DNA from: Drosophila persimilis
Taxonomy: Eukaryota > Arthropoda > Insecta > Diptera > Drosophilidae
Length of the DNA: 64,000 bases
Assembly: GCF_003286085.1 (NCBI RefSeq)
Contig: NW_020825288.1
Location: 7,130,001 to 7,194,000 of the forward strand
Direction: 5' to 3'
Position 1 is the stretch's first letter; each line of letters starts with the position of its first letter. A model generated the notes under the pieces. It ran no database searches and was not told where the DNA came from. It saw nothing but the letters and a program-made list of their open reading frames with translations. Shown one piece after another: positions 37,516 through 50,300 of the stretch. The position numbers were made by a program, and so were the translations under genes.

Positions 37516-37540
37516 TATCGATATTCTTCTTGTATCGATA
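37516..37540. promoter_or_regulatory. Two perfect DRE sites (TATCGATA)
   Basis: TATCGATA occurs at 37516-37523 and 37533-37540. It is the palindromic DREF-binding element of fly housekeeping promoters. The sites lie between the 30 bp repeats, which contain the related ATATCGAT, and the ATG at 37617, so they can serve both divergent genes. Confidence 0.65.
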
Positions 37541-37616
37541 CTTTGATGGCATCGTTTTGGTACGGTTTGAGAGCCACTGAAATAGCAAGTATTCAAGCAA
37601 AATAAATATCAATTCA

Positions 37617-40600
37617 ATGTTTTGGTCATTAGAGCAGGTTGAGGGCATGCTAAATGTCCTCAAAACCTCGACAGATCGAACTGTTGTGTACAAATGCCTG
37701 GTTAAGTTGCGCACAGATCTGGTGAAAGACAAGGATGGAATCGTTTTGTTTCGCACTGCTGGTGGTGTTCCCATAATGGTAAGGTTTGAGAGCCACTGAA
37801 ATAGTTTTACAAGTTTTGTGTGGGAGAATAATATGGATTTTAAAAATTTAACTGGTCTTGTAGGTTCGCCTGATTACCAAGCTAAATGAAAAGATAATGG
37901 AAGTGGTTCTGAGTATATTGGGAAATTGCTGCACGGATGAGCAGGCCTGCATTGAGGTAAGGCCATCATACACACAGTCTCTCCCGAAGTATCTCTTTAA
38001 TGTTTCGCATTCGCAGGCCGTGGAGTGCAAGGTAATCTCCCCACTGGTTACTATCTTGAAGACTATACCCAATCCTGTGATTCAATGCCGCGCCTGCCGC
38101 ATGCTGGGAAATCTGGCCAAGAGCAAGAAGGCATCGCAGTTCCTCAACGTACAGTATGCGGCGATTGCTCCGGCCATTTGCCACATTATTGAATCCACAA
38201 GTTCTGTTCAAACGCGGATCATGGCCTTTCGCGTCTGCCGCTTCCTGCTGGTCAGCAACCAGTTCTTTAGGCATTTTCTAGCTGCAAACGGATTCGTGCA
38301 GATGATGCGCATTTTTGTGGGTGTCATGAAGAACACCGAGGCCCCCAAGGAGCCGCCAGCCCAGGACATTGAGGTGTCGGCGCTGATGGGCCTGAAGCGG
38401 AACCAGCACCGCGAGAAATACTTTGAGGAGGTGGCCCGCAATCTGGAGGGCGTGCGGAGCGACATCTTCGACCATCAGATGTTGAAGTACTCGACGCGCA
38501 ACTGCGACTACGTGCTCCCGAAAGAGAACGAAGCCATCGAGCTGGCGCACGAGATACTGAAATGTCTTGTATTGCTCTCTGCCCAACCGATCGGCCTGAA
38601 GGCATGGGAGGTGAGTCCTAATCGGAAACCCTAACTACGAATGAATACTCATACAATCTGCTTACTTTTTAGCCCGTCTCGCGCAGTACTTCGCTGGCAT
38701 CGATTGTCTACTTTGCGAAGGAGGACAGCGATCAGCGAGCTTCTGCATTGAAAATTCTTTCAAACTTCTGCAAGGATCCCTGCGCCTTCTACATGCTGAG
38801 CACGGCGGATGCGATTGTGGCTGCCTGCGAGATGCTCATGGCTGTTAACATGGCCAAGCCGTTGACAGAGAGTGAGAGCCGGCATTGCATAAACATAGTA
38901 TCGACGCTGTCGACGGATGCCTGTAGTCGCTCGAAAATCCGACGCTGTGGAGCTCTGCGCAAACTGGTGGCCATGATCCGGGAGTCGCACTCCCAGAGCG
39001 AGCGCTCATCGCTGTTTCACATTTTCAACAACTTTCAATATGACAACTTGAGCATGGAGCTGTTGCTCTATGAGGGTCTGGTGCCCTTGCTGGTGAGGGA
39101 GCTGAACGATTATCTGGTCAGTGATGATGAGCATCATAAGCGTCGACGCGAAGAGCGGCTGCAGGGTGGAAAGAAGCGTAAAATAACCGAACTACCCACA
39201 CAGGAAACCACAATAAAGGTGATTATCTTTAAATCGAACCCATAATACGTAATATTCACCTTTGTTCTCTTGGCAGTTTGCGAAAACCCTCGATTCCTCG
39301 GACTTCGATTCGCCCAGCAGCTCGCCGCGCTCCTTTCGCACCACCAGCCCGTGCAGCTCGCGCAGCATGTCCCCATCCTCGAATCTGTTGCCCAATGATG
39401 ACGATGACAACTATTCGCCCACTTGCAGCGACGATGAGGACGAAGATGACAATTCCACGACCAACAATGAGACGCGAGAGCGACGCATAGCCGCCAATCG
39501 GGCCCAGGCCTCGAATGTCTTGGATATCTTAAAGTTAATTGAGGACGGTACCGAACCCATTGACGACACGTTGTCCGATAAGGAAGACGTTGAAGAACTC
39601 AGCTCAGATGTGCCGCCTCTAATGTCTCAATTCCGACATCAGGCTGGCGACACCATAGACATCATTGAGAATCTCCTGTATCGCATTACCCTGATGCTGA
39701 ATAAGCGAGTGGAGCTGGGCAAGCCGGAGACACTGGATACGCTGATAAGGGCAATCAATTTGTTTGGTGCCAACAACAACTTTGCCAATGCCCTAACAAA
39801 TATTCTGCTGTGAGTACAATCTCTATCTTAAAGCGTACAACTCACTAAAACTCAATGTTTCTCTTTCAGGGAGAGCCAGTTCTTTGCCCAGATCATCAAA
39901 CATGGCGTGGTCCATCAACTGTACCAGCTCACAAAACTGGAAGAGGTATTGTACATCTTAGTCGGCAATATTCGAACACATACCCATAGCTATCTTTGTA
40001 TCTTTTGGTTGTAGATGCGCAAAGATGGCTTTTCGTTTCTGGAAACGCTTACCAACGTGGGCGAATCGAATTATGGCAAAGAGGAGCTGGTTCGACTCTT
40101 GCGCTGCGACGATCCCAATGCCCAGCAACGTGCTGCCATATCCGTGGCGTACATCATCAAAAGCCCCCGTCTGCTTTACCAGTTTCTCTACGACGGCAAT
40201 GCCTTGAACCTGCTCTTTGAGCTGCTGCTACGCAAGAAAAGCGAGGATCTGTATGCGGAAGAGGCAGCTGATGCTGTGACATCCATGTCGCGCTATACTC
40301 TGGGCATCTCTTTGCCCGAAGCCGATCCTGTGGAGAGCACAGCTGGCATCTGCACTCTGCAGTTAAATGATTTATTGCCCATGCATGAGAACTGCGATAT
40401 GCGATTTATTGTAAATAGAGAAGATGACACTACCCTTAGTATTGGCTTTAACAAGCAGCTGCTGTGCGAGAGCAGTGAGGTCTTCAATCGGATGCTCAAC
40501 AGCGACTTCCGCGAGGGCCATCATGGCGAGATCCAGCTGCAGGACTATACGGCATGCGGTCTGCGCTATTTTCTGCATTTAATTGGCTGCCACGAGCAGC

Positions 40601-40926
40601 ACTTGGCCCAGCCAAATTACTCCGCCCTGATCCAGGCATTCGAGATGTCCCGCGTGTACATTATACCCGAATTGGAGGTGATTTTGCAACAGCGTCTCGT
40701 CCAGTTCCTAGATGCCCACAACTGTCTGCGTCTGCTCGAGTGGGCCCTGAAGAACTACCACGCTGAGCTAACGGAGACGGCCATCAGCTTCTATCTCTCC
40801 TCGCCACTGCCCACGCAAGAGAAGCTATTGCTTTTCCGTGCCGCCGAGGACTCGACCTATGCCAGCGAATGGTTCCAGCTGCTCAACGATGCGGTCTTCG
40901 AGAGGTGCCGCAGCACCGGCTACTAA
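37617..40926 (+). CDS. Armadillo-repeat / BTB protein, ARMC5-like
   Basis: Seven exons: 37617-37778, 37864-37956, 38017-38610, 38673-39218, 39277-39809, 39870-39945 and 40015-40926, giving 971 residues. The first half is helical armadillo-like repeats (LSILGNCCTDEQACIE, CRACRMLGNLAKSKK, SALKILSNFCKDPCA). About residues 440-600 form a Ser/Asp/Glu-rich linker. Further ARM-like repeats follow. A BTB domain at about 785-900 (CDMRFIV..., ESSEVFNRMLNSDF) is followed by a BACK-like tail. This order matches ARMC5, a CUL3 adaptor that targets the large subunit of RNA polymerase II in vertebrates. That function is inferred from architecture. The 60-base second intron has no stop in frame. The gene is convergent with sro. 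Confidence 0.88.
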
Positions 40927-41135
40927 ACCACCTCCATTCTGTGATTGTTTTATCTTTTTGAGTTCTGTCTTTTGTGATGTGTGTTATATATATATATTCT
41001 TAGTGCATGTTTGTGTTTGTGACCCATTCCAGGATAGACAGGCAGACCTGCATGCATTTTACTCAATTTTATTAGCCACAGCCCTAGCCAAGTATCTTCA
41101 AACTGCTCCAGTAAATGTTTAGACTACCAACTACA
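40927..41135. other. Short convergent spacer, ARM/BTB gene and sro
   Basis: 209 bases between two stop codons, holding both 3' UTRs. A TATATATA run lies near 40987. No other feature seen. Confidence 0.6.
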
Positions 41136-42200
41136 CTACCCGATCTTTTGCTCGCTTGTTTCGTATGTGGGCATCGCACAGAAGCGCAGGGTTAGCCAGT
41201 CAACGAGAGGCGTGGGGCAGAGCCAAAAGAGCCAGCGATACACACGATATCGCCAGGGCTCGTGTATGTACAGCGCCGATGGTTGTGTGCTCGTCAGGGC
41301 ATCCTGGAACTTGGCCAGCAGCGCCTCATCCTTCAGCTGATTGGGCGCCTTGTAGCCCGACACGATCTTCAGATATCCATTGAACTGCTCAAAGTAGACG
41401 TCGTAGTGGGCGTGCTGCTCCGCGCTGAAGCCCTCACGCATCCGCTGGGCGTGCTGCTGCTGCCGGGCCGCTATGTTGCTGTCGAGCACAAAGGAGCCCG
41501 GTATAAAGTTGACCACCTCCAAGCCGTACTGCTGCAGTTCTATGCGCAGGGAGTCGGTCCAGAAGCGCAGGGCCGCCTTGGAGGCGGCGTAGGGAGCGAG
41601 GGCCGGCAGGGCCTGCAGACCACAGTGACTGGTCACGTTGATGATCCTTCCCCGCTGCTGCCTCAGCAGCGGCAACAGCTGGCGCGTCAATCGCATGGTG
41701 CCCAGGAGATTGCAGTTGATCTGCATCTCAATTTGTTCGGGCACCTGCCACTCGAACTCCCCGAAGCACATGACGCCCGCATTGTTCACGAGAGCCGTCA
41801 GCTGGTAGCTCGTGTCCTCTGCCAGTATGTCCTGGAGTCTGTCATGCACCAGCCGTATGGAGCACGGCTGCAGCAGATCCAGCTCTAAGGTGTGCATTCG
41901 CCTGCGTTCGTCGCCCTGCGAACTCAACTGCTGGAGCAAACGGGCCCCATCCGACTTGAGGTTGTGGCAGCAGGAGACGACCGTCATGGAGAGCACATTG
42001 TGGCAGTAGACAGCCAGGCAGTGGCTGTGCGAGAAAGTCGGCTATTAATTCTGTGGGTATGCCGATGATTATCCATTAGCTTACCCCAAGCCCGAGTCAC
42101 AGCCCGTGATGAGTATTACATTTCGGCCATCGACCGGTAGCTGGCTACGACCCAGGCCCAAGGTGCGTCGCAGGGCGCGTAAGAGGTGGCTACTGCTCAT
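41136..42200 (-). CDS. sro: Shroud, short-chain dehydrogenase of ecdysteroid synthesis
   Basis: Two exons, 42200-42085 and 42024-41136, joined in phase 2 within the cofactor loop, give 334 residues. The Rossmann motif TGCDSGLG lies at residues 32-39, NNAG at 119-122, the catalytic Ser at about 171 (NVTSHCG), and Tyr184/Lys188 in YAASK. A hydrophobic, Trp-rich C-terminus (RWLFWLCPTPLVDWLTLRF) suggests membrane association. The sequence resembles the retinol / 11-beta-hydroxysteroid dehydrogenase group of SDRs. In Drosophila the Halloween gene next to kayak is shroud, which acts in the 'black box' steps from 7-dehydrocholesterol to ketodiol in the prothoracic gland. Position and family together support the symbol. 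It was once confused genetically with kay, its neighbour. Confidence 0.92.
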
Positions 42201-44484
42201 TGCGCCAGCTCTCGTATAACTGAAACAAAGACGCTGAAATTCTGACTCTGAAAATAATGCAAGCCAGGCAAACCCGAAAATGAATATATGTATACACGAT
42301 ACGTACGTATGTAACCATTATCTGCGGCCCGGCCTAATGGACGGCAGGGGAACGTTCTGTGGCTTACCTGCCGCTTTAGACTGGTCCTCAACACAGCACT
42401 GGATGGGCACAGTTTACAGAATGAAGTTAATCATATTCAAACGAGCCCTTTCTCCTGCTAATGACTTTATGGTTTCGCTGTAAGTCTCCCTTTTTTGGGC
42501 CACCCTAATTTACCTGATCAGTGTTACCTGCCGATCAGTCGATCCAGGCCCAGCCAGCAAACCCATTTGCAAGTCAAGTGAGCAATACTTTTGCTTCTGG
42601 AATAAATTGGATGTACATACTCGAAGAGTATAGGGGCACATTCGATTTGCGGTGAAAGTGGATAGAAGGAAACGTTTCCGACTCCATAAATTGTATATAT
42701 GTATTCTTGATCAGCATCAATAGTCGGATTGATACACCAATGTCGGTCCGTCTTAGTTCTCAGAGACTATAAGAGCTAGAGCAGGCAAATTTTGTATCCA
42801 GACTCCTGATATCACGCTGAAACGCTGACCCAACAAAGGACGAAAATCTGTTGGATCAGCAACGCCTTCCACGCGCTTACTCACTCTCTGTCTCTCTCTC
42901 TCACACACTCTTCGTCGTGCAAGGTGTGCGCTCTGGCGGATGGAGCAAGATTTAAGGTCTGATGTTGGAAGCAGATCAAATCTAATATAAGAAAATATCC
43001 CAAACGGTTTCACTGATTTTTTTGAAATTCTTCCTTTTGCGGACATTAATACCAAAATTCATAAAAATACATCGTTCAAGCTCACATATGTCTGATTATT
43101 ACTGGGTATAAAAGTAGTTCCCCTTGTTTTTGTTTTTAGGTTTTTTCGGTAGTTTTTATTTTATTTATTTTTTGTCAATTTTGGTGTGTGTGTTTGTGTC
43201 TTCTGCCCTATAAGTGCATCGTATCGTAACTCTTGCTACAGTTTCCTGTCGATCAATATTTTGTGTGTGTGTGGTGTGTGTGTTTGGATAAATGTAGAAA
43301 ATGTAGAACATACTGCCACACAGGGGCCATCTATGTTCTGTTACCTGATTCTGATCTATTGTTGAAATAGCATTATAATATTATGATCGTTTTGTTTTGC
43401 GTAATACATTAATTACATATTAAATAATTGCTTTGCTTTGTCATTATTGGTTTTTGTTTGTTCTTATAAATTGTATTTGAAAATAGCGCTTTCGTTGCGT
43501 TTAGTAAAAATATATTTGGGCTCTTCTACTGCAGGCTTACAGAGTAATCGTCGTACAATAAGTATACAATATTTTGTTGTATCTCATCCCATCGTCTCAC
43601 AAGTGCTACGGATTCAATATAAAACTGGCATCGTTATCATCAATCAACGCGATTATTGTTTAGGTTTAATGTTTAAACGTACATATCGTAGGTATATATT
43701 TATATAAATTTGTTGTTGCATTTCTTAATTCTCTCTCAAGGCATTGTATGTAGTTTGTATGTTTGTATTTCTTCTGTATTGAATATATGCAAATTTCGTT
43801 TAAATGTACAATTTTAAAACCGGCTTAGTTCCTTTCATTATACGCTTCGTTTAATTCTTTTGTTTGCTTTCTACTTTTTGTTTATTTGTTTTATAATAAA
43901 TATCACAACGCATCCTTCCATCCATCCACTTCAATCCCTTTCCATCCAATCATTCGGTTTTGCATTTTCCGGCCTGGACGCTTGCGCCTCAGGCTGAAAA
44001 ATGTCAGGCATACAACGAGCTAGCATGCATCATAATGCATCCATCCGTCCATCAATCCGATCCGATCCGATCCGATCTGTTGTCGTATGTATATTTTTGG
44101 AAAATATAACACGCAAATGAAAAAGGTTTCAAAATTGCACAAAACACTCCTCCGGCATAAAGACATACTACTACGCGTAGAAAAATCATAAATTAAACGT
44201 AATAAAGATAATAATACAAAAACATTAAAGTTAAACGGAAAACAAGAGTACCCTTCTCCTCCGCAGGACGGTGGGGGGCCTACGAAATATTCGTTACAGA
44301 TACGATTACAAAAATGAACAAAACATCGTTAGAGCTAGCAAAATGTTCGTCGCCTAGGTGTAGATACAATATACTCATAATCGTAGTTCATTCATTATAT
44401 AAAACTTAACTTAAGTCTGACTTTGTTAGCGCCGTACGTCGGCTGCCGATCCCGCTCCCGCCCCTGCCCCCGGCCCTATACCGG
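42201..44484. other. sro upstream region and probable kay 3' UTR
   Basis: No coding sequence. The right part, from 44484 to about 43150, is AT-rich with many TTTATT strings (AATAAA on the minus strand, for example around 43150-43170 and 43879). It fits a long kay 3' UTR. A small 'ccgat' repeat occurs near 44056-44080, CT-rich sequence at 42885-42910, and TG-rich runs near 43183 and 43264. The left part upstream of 42200 should contain the sro promoter. Confidence 0.5.
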
Positions 44485-47353
44485 TTATAAGCTGACCAAC
44501 TTGGACGGCTCGGTTGTGGGCGTGGGCAGCTCCAGTGGGTGCTTGTTCTGCGAGGTGCAGTTGGGGATCAGCGGACCGGAGACGGGCGTCAGCCCGGTGC
44601 CCCCGTCCATCAGGGAGTCAAAGTTGAAGGTGCCCGTCGACGGTGTCTGGATGGGCACGCCCTGTATCTGCGTGGGAGCCCTGCCGCTCACACTCAGCTG
44701 CATCTGGCCGCCGAAGGGCCGTTGGAAGGCCAGCGTGTTGGGCCGCTCCTTGGGCATTTTGTTCAGAGAGTTAAGTGTGGGGCCGTTGTGGATGCTGCTG
44801 ATGTTGCTGATGGTGGTGGGGAAGCTACCAAAGCCATGCGGCGCCGTGCCCGAGACGGGCGTCTGCAGCGACCCCGCCGGACCGGTGGGCGTCATCAGCG
44901 TGGCAATGTTGGGCAGCGCAAAGCGCTTGTGCGGCGGCGGTCCGTCCTGGTCGAGCGAGGAGCTCGAGTCCAACGCACCGTCGAGCGGCTCGTCCTTGAT
45001 GTGCAGCAGCAGATCCTCGTCGATTGGCACTGGCTTGAGATCGAGCGGCGAATTGCTGCGCCCGGTGGAGTTCAGGGTGGCATCGAGGCCGGTGATCGTG
45101 CCGCTGCTGCTGTCATTGCTGTTGCTGTTGTTGTTGTGGTGGCTGCTGCCGCTGCCACAGCTGCCGGCACTGAGGAGGGCCGGTGGCCCGATCAGCCCGT
45201 TGCAGGTGGTCACGCTGAGCATATCGGCACGCACCTTCTGGCACGTGGGACGGTGTGCCTGCAGGAAGTACTCCAGCTGGTTCTTCGTCTCGTTGAGCAG
45301 CTCCATCTCCTTCTTCAGGTTCTCGCCCCGCTTCTCCAGCAGCTCGACCTCTTCGGTGAGTTCGTTGGTCTGGTCGACGCGTCGCTTGCGACAGCGTGCC
45401 GCCGCCTGCTTGTTTCTCTCCCGCCGGATGCGACGCTTCTCCTCCTCCTCGGGCGTCATATTGGCGGACCTGTTCGGGCGCCGTCCGCCGCCGCGACGCG
45501 CCGGTGTGGCACTGTTTGAGGTATTTGTGTTGCGTCCGGCTGCGGCCAGGACGTTGCTGAAGTTGTTGGCGCCGCCAGTACCGCCGCCATTGCCGCCGCC
45601 GCTGTTGCCCATCATGTGTCCGTTCTGATAGGAGGTGCTGTCTGTGGCTCCACTTGCTGCAAGTCAAAAGGGAAAAGGGAAAACCAATTAGTATCTCTAC
45701 GGTTTGTTCTGTCGATTGTGTATGAAATGCTTACAAGTATCGGATATGCTCTGATCCTCATTCATTTGCCCATCGGCCCAGGAGCCGTTGGACTCCTCCG
45801 TATCGCTGCCGGGCATAACGCTGGCCCCGCAATCGAATACCTGCTGCTGCTGTTGCTGCTGCTGCTGGCTGATCAGCGGATTGCTCACACCAATGATGGT
45901 GGCCGTTGTGGTTGTTGTGGGTACCACGGATGATGCCAAAACGTTGCCATTTCCATTGCCGTTGCCGTTGCCATTGTTGTTGTTGTTGTTGTTGTTGTTG
46001 ACCAATGGGGCCAGCGGGGGTGGCTTGAAGCCGGCCTGATATGGTGCATCGTTGGTCATCTCGAAGAATGTCTCCTCAATGCTGCGCAGCGTGGTCGGCG
46101 TCAGCGTGGGCGTCGTCAGCGTTGGTGCACTCTGTATGCCATCGAATGTTCCGAGCTGCAATACAAAATAAGCGAAATTAATCAAAAATGTTTACAATTC
46201 CTTTTATGTTTAATTTGTTCTGAGTGGAAGAGGGAGAGGGACAGGGAGAGAACTGTAGACAGAGAGAGGATGTGAGAGAGATCCATCAATTGAATGTTTA
46301 CATTTCTGTTCTATTGTTATTCGGTTTTGTATACCCTGTATGCCTGTCTTTTTCCATGCAGAATCTTTTGCTTAAATGGAAATCAAAAAGTTTGGATCAC
46401 TATAAAGTGGCTATCATACGCATTGATCCATTTCCTAGGGTATCCAACACTTCGCTCTTCACATTCTGGCCTCTCTTGCTTCTTCTTCAATCTATTTTTA
46501 GTGATGAACAAAAAACGCAATTGTTTCGCGCCCAAAAAAACCAAAACATCGTCGCATTCCAACACTTTGAAATTACAATTTTCGATATCGATACATCCCC
46601 CAAACCGATACCGATATATACCTGCTGCATAAATAGCTCGCTGGCTAAAAAACTGGCAATTTCACTGGCATCCATAGCAAACTTGTCGCCATTCGTTGTT
46701 GTTGTTGTTGATGTATTCGTTGTTGTTGTTGGATTATTCGTTGGTGTAGTTTTTGTTGGTGTTGCTTTTTGAGTTGGCGTAGTGGTTGCCACTGCTGCTG
46801 TTGGTTGTTGTTGCTGCTGTTGATTGTAATTAATGTGCGCACAATTGTTGTTGAATTCCTGTTGCTGTTGTTGCTGCTGTTGTTGTGTAAAAAAGTTCTG
46901 CATTTGGCACATGGCGGCCATGGCGGCGGCGTTGGTGTTGGTTGCTGCATTGGTAAACGTTTGCCGCAGCTGATGCTGCTGTTGCTGTTGCTGTTGCAGA
47001 TGTTGGTGTTGCTGCGGCTGCTGCTGCTGCTGCTCGTAGGAGGCAGCCGGCTGCTGCGTGGGCAATTGTCGCTGACGTAACATTTGCTGCTCTTGCTGCT
47101 GTTGCTGCTGTTGTTGTTGGTAGTATTGATTGGCAGCAGCAGAGGCATTATATGGCCATTGTATCTGCGGTTGAGCGTTCTGCGTCAGGCCGTTTTGTTG
47201 CGTATGAGCCGCATGTGGTGTCTGTTGCAGCTGTGTCTGTTGCTGTTGCTGTTGCTGCTGCTGTTGATGCTGTAGCTGTTGTGCCTGATGCAGCTGATGG
47301 AGGTAGGGATGGTAGCACGCGTTATGCGCTCTACCATTGAGATTTTTCATCAT
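44485..47353 (-). CDS. kay: Kayak (Fos), proximal-promoter isoform and shared bZIP exons
   Basis: Exons 47353-46622 (first), 46155-45735 and 45656-44485 give 774 residues. The first exon (244 residues) opens [16 protein letters not shown], is dominated by polyglutamine, and ends [12 protein letters not shown]. The shared middle exon begins [13 protein letters not shown] and has poly-N, GN and poly-Q runs. The last exon carries the bZIP from about residue 455: basic region [20 protein letters not shown], then a leucine zipper to about 520. The C-terminal activation region has Ser/Thr-Pro sites such as NSPLDLKP and IKDEPLDG. Kay pairs with Jun to form AP-1, acting below JNK in dorsal closure, wound healing and immunity. 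Glutamine runs are CAG/CAA mixtures, so their length probably varies among strains. Confidence 0.96.
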
Positions 47354-50300
47354 TTGTTCGTTGTTTCCTTCCTATCTAGATCCTAAGCTATCTCTTATGT
47401 GCTAATCTCTCTCTTAATATTATGTATACGCAATGTCTGATCACGTATACGCACAGTTGGGCGCAATGACTAGTATTCGTTATTCGTTAATCAACAATAT
47501 AATGGGACAACAATGATATATATATATATAGTATATTCAATCGAAAATCAACAGAAACAGTTTCTAATTTATTTTTAAATCTAAATGAAAACTCTTCTTT
47601 GTTTTAAATTATTAATATTTACATCAAAAAGCAAAAGATCTTCTATCTATCTTTAAATATATATATATTCTATAGATTCCTATATGTAGGCTTGTCTTTA
47701 TGGTTGTTGTTGGTGTTGTTGTTGTCGCAGTAGTTGTTGTTGTTGTTGTTTCGTTCGTTGTTGGTTTTTTCTTTATATTTGGTTTAGATTTTGGTTATAT
47801 TTTCGTTTTGGAACAGTGTTTCCTTTCCTTTCGTTTCGTGACGTGACGTAGATTCGTTTTGTTCAATTCAATTTCTCAATCGTCGCCCTCCGTCTTCCGG
47901 GGGTCTGAGACGCTTCACGATAAGCATTGGCTGATTTCGCAAAGGATCGAAATGAGTATTCCACATAATCAGCACTGAAGTAATTATCGTAGCCTTCAGG
48001 GCTTCAAATCGAGTGGGACAGGCACGTGTTTTCTATAATTATATAACGAGGAGGGCTTTCGTTTTACGGATTGAGCCTTGCGCCAGTTTTTCGATTCGAT
48101 TCGTTTCGATTCTCATGGGTATACGGCGGGCAACGCCTCTAAAAAAAAAGCTACGAAAAAAACTATTCCTCTGCCTTTTGCTTTGGGCCAGCAATTCGCT
48201 TTTATCGTATCTATATATATATATATAATATTATATAGACGGCATGCGGCATGCAACGTAAACTGAGAAAATGTGCGTCTCGTTTTATTTTTTGATTCCT
48301 CCTTTTGTTTTTATTTTTATTTTTATTTGTATTTGTATTCTATTTTCATTTCATTTTATTCCTCGATTCGTTTTTGGCAATGCACACGCGCGCGCCGCAA
48401 AACAAACGGCAGAAAATTTGTCAAAACACAGACCAAAAAATCCCACAGAAAAATCGGAAAAAACAATTGCAATTTTCGCTTTTCTGTTTTTCTGCTTTTT
48501 GGTTTTTCTTGTTGTTTCTGTTTCGAATTTCCAAATTTATTTTCGTTTTGTTCGCTATTCGTTTTCGGTGTTTTTTTTGTTGTTTTTTTTTTTGGTTCGC
48601 TTGTTCGGGTTTTTCTCGAGCAGGAAAAAGCGCGCGCGCGATCGCCTTTTGGTTTTTGTTTCTCGAATATTTTTTCTAAACTTCGATGGTTCGTTGTTCG
48701 TTTGCGACTGATTCCGGGGCGAGCGAGAAAAATTGGCAACGATCAAGAGATCTAGAGATTGCGATTTATCTAGAGAACAGCAGCCGCGGCAGCCAGCTCA
48801 CAGAGTCCCCAGAGAGCTCTCTCTCTCTCTCGAGAGAGAGAAACCAACTAAGAAAATCAAATAAATTTAAATGCTGGCTGCTCTTAATTGAGCGGCAGCC
48901 CACACAGGGGCGACAGGGGCGGGGCAGCCCACGCGTATCTTTCAGATATGAGCATATGCCGTGCCCGCCAGAGATGTGGGTTATTTCCGATTTGGCGGAT
49001 CCCTGGAAGCGCTTTTACTTTGCCATAAATCACACATTCAGGGGAACTGTTTTTGGGCCAATTTGCGGATCGTAACATAACATTTATTTATAGCAGAGCC
49101 GAGCAGAACATAACAGAACTGTCGTCTGTCACATCTGACAGATGGATGAGTGTTGTGTGCCACAACAGGTGGAACCAGAGAGACCCCCTGTCTCGCAAGG
49201 GCTCTAAATACGAGGTATTCGAGGGGTATATTGTGTGGATAAACACTTAAGAGGTACACGATCTAGGATCAATGAGGTCTCTCTTTGCGTAACACCTGGG
49301 AGAGGGATCCAGGAGCCTTTAAAGAGCTCAGGGGGGGCTCCAACGCAGACTGAAATAATTTTGTACTTTGGTTTCATTTAATTGTCATTTCCACATCATC
49401 TCAAGAGATTTCCCAAGGTGTAAAGCGCTCTTCCTTGTTTTCTGGCTTATTTCCGCCTGTTAAATGTTGTTCTTTGTTGTGCGATATTTATTTATTGGCT
49501 GATCTTATCGGAGGGAGGATACATTGCCCAATCCAAAAGGCCATTCCCTTATTCCGCCGTCGTTTGTGTGTGGCACAGGCAAACAATCGATTTTATTCTT
49601 TGTACGCATGTTTATTTTATATTTATATTTATTTATTTATTTTATGTGGCATTTACTTTTGAAGAAAGCCGCCGTTCAAGCACCTTCCCCACGCTGTCTG
49701 GTCGGAGACTTTCATTTTAACCCACTTCGAATGTAAATTTGCTTTTGCGAACCTGAACATGAACCGTATTTAGTCGATGAATCAGTCAATTTAAAATATA
49801 TACCTACTATATATTATAGTAAATAATAACATCAGCAATTGTCTAAATTGAAACGGTCAGGGCAGACGTCTCTCTCTCTTATCAGAGAGGTCTGGGCACC
49901 CAGAGTTCACGTCTGAGGGTCAATTGAGCTGCGCCAAAGCGTGGCAAATGAAATGAACAGAGCCCCAGAGCACCAGACCACAGAACTACTGACGTAGTGC
50001 TGACTAATACATGGGTCTGCTGCTGCCGCTGCTGCGGCTGCAAATTTGATTACAGTGAGACTCCGCACAGCTGTCTGTCCGTACAGTGGGGCATTGGCTC
50101 TAAAAGAACGGCGATTTGCCTGGCCCACCTATGACCTTGACTCTAATTAGTTCAACATTTTACGCTCTCCTCCTGGCGGGGAGGGGAGGGGGAGGTGGTG
50201 CAGCGGGAATTGGCAACAAGTTGACAGCCAAAGAAACATCGCATCGACTTTTGCCGCCTCTGTGTTTCAGAGCTGACGTGTTGACTTATTTTTAGTTCAA

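Noticed and set aside
44423..45628. 401-codon plus-strand ORF across the kay bZIP exon, and a 326-codon one overlapping it
   Set aside because: Antisense shadows of a GC-rich coding exon. The minus frame encodes an unmistakable bZIP protein.
46487..46621. Continuation of the kay first exon into VYIGIG... beyond the donor
   Set aside because: This is intron read-through; the phase-0 donor at 46622 joins the shared exon cleanly.
48271..48755. Two Phe-rich ORFs upstream of the proximal kay exon
   Set aside because: Translations of T-rich tracts; no start context or family similarity.
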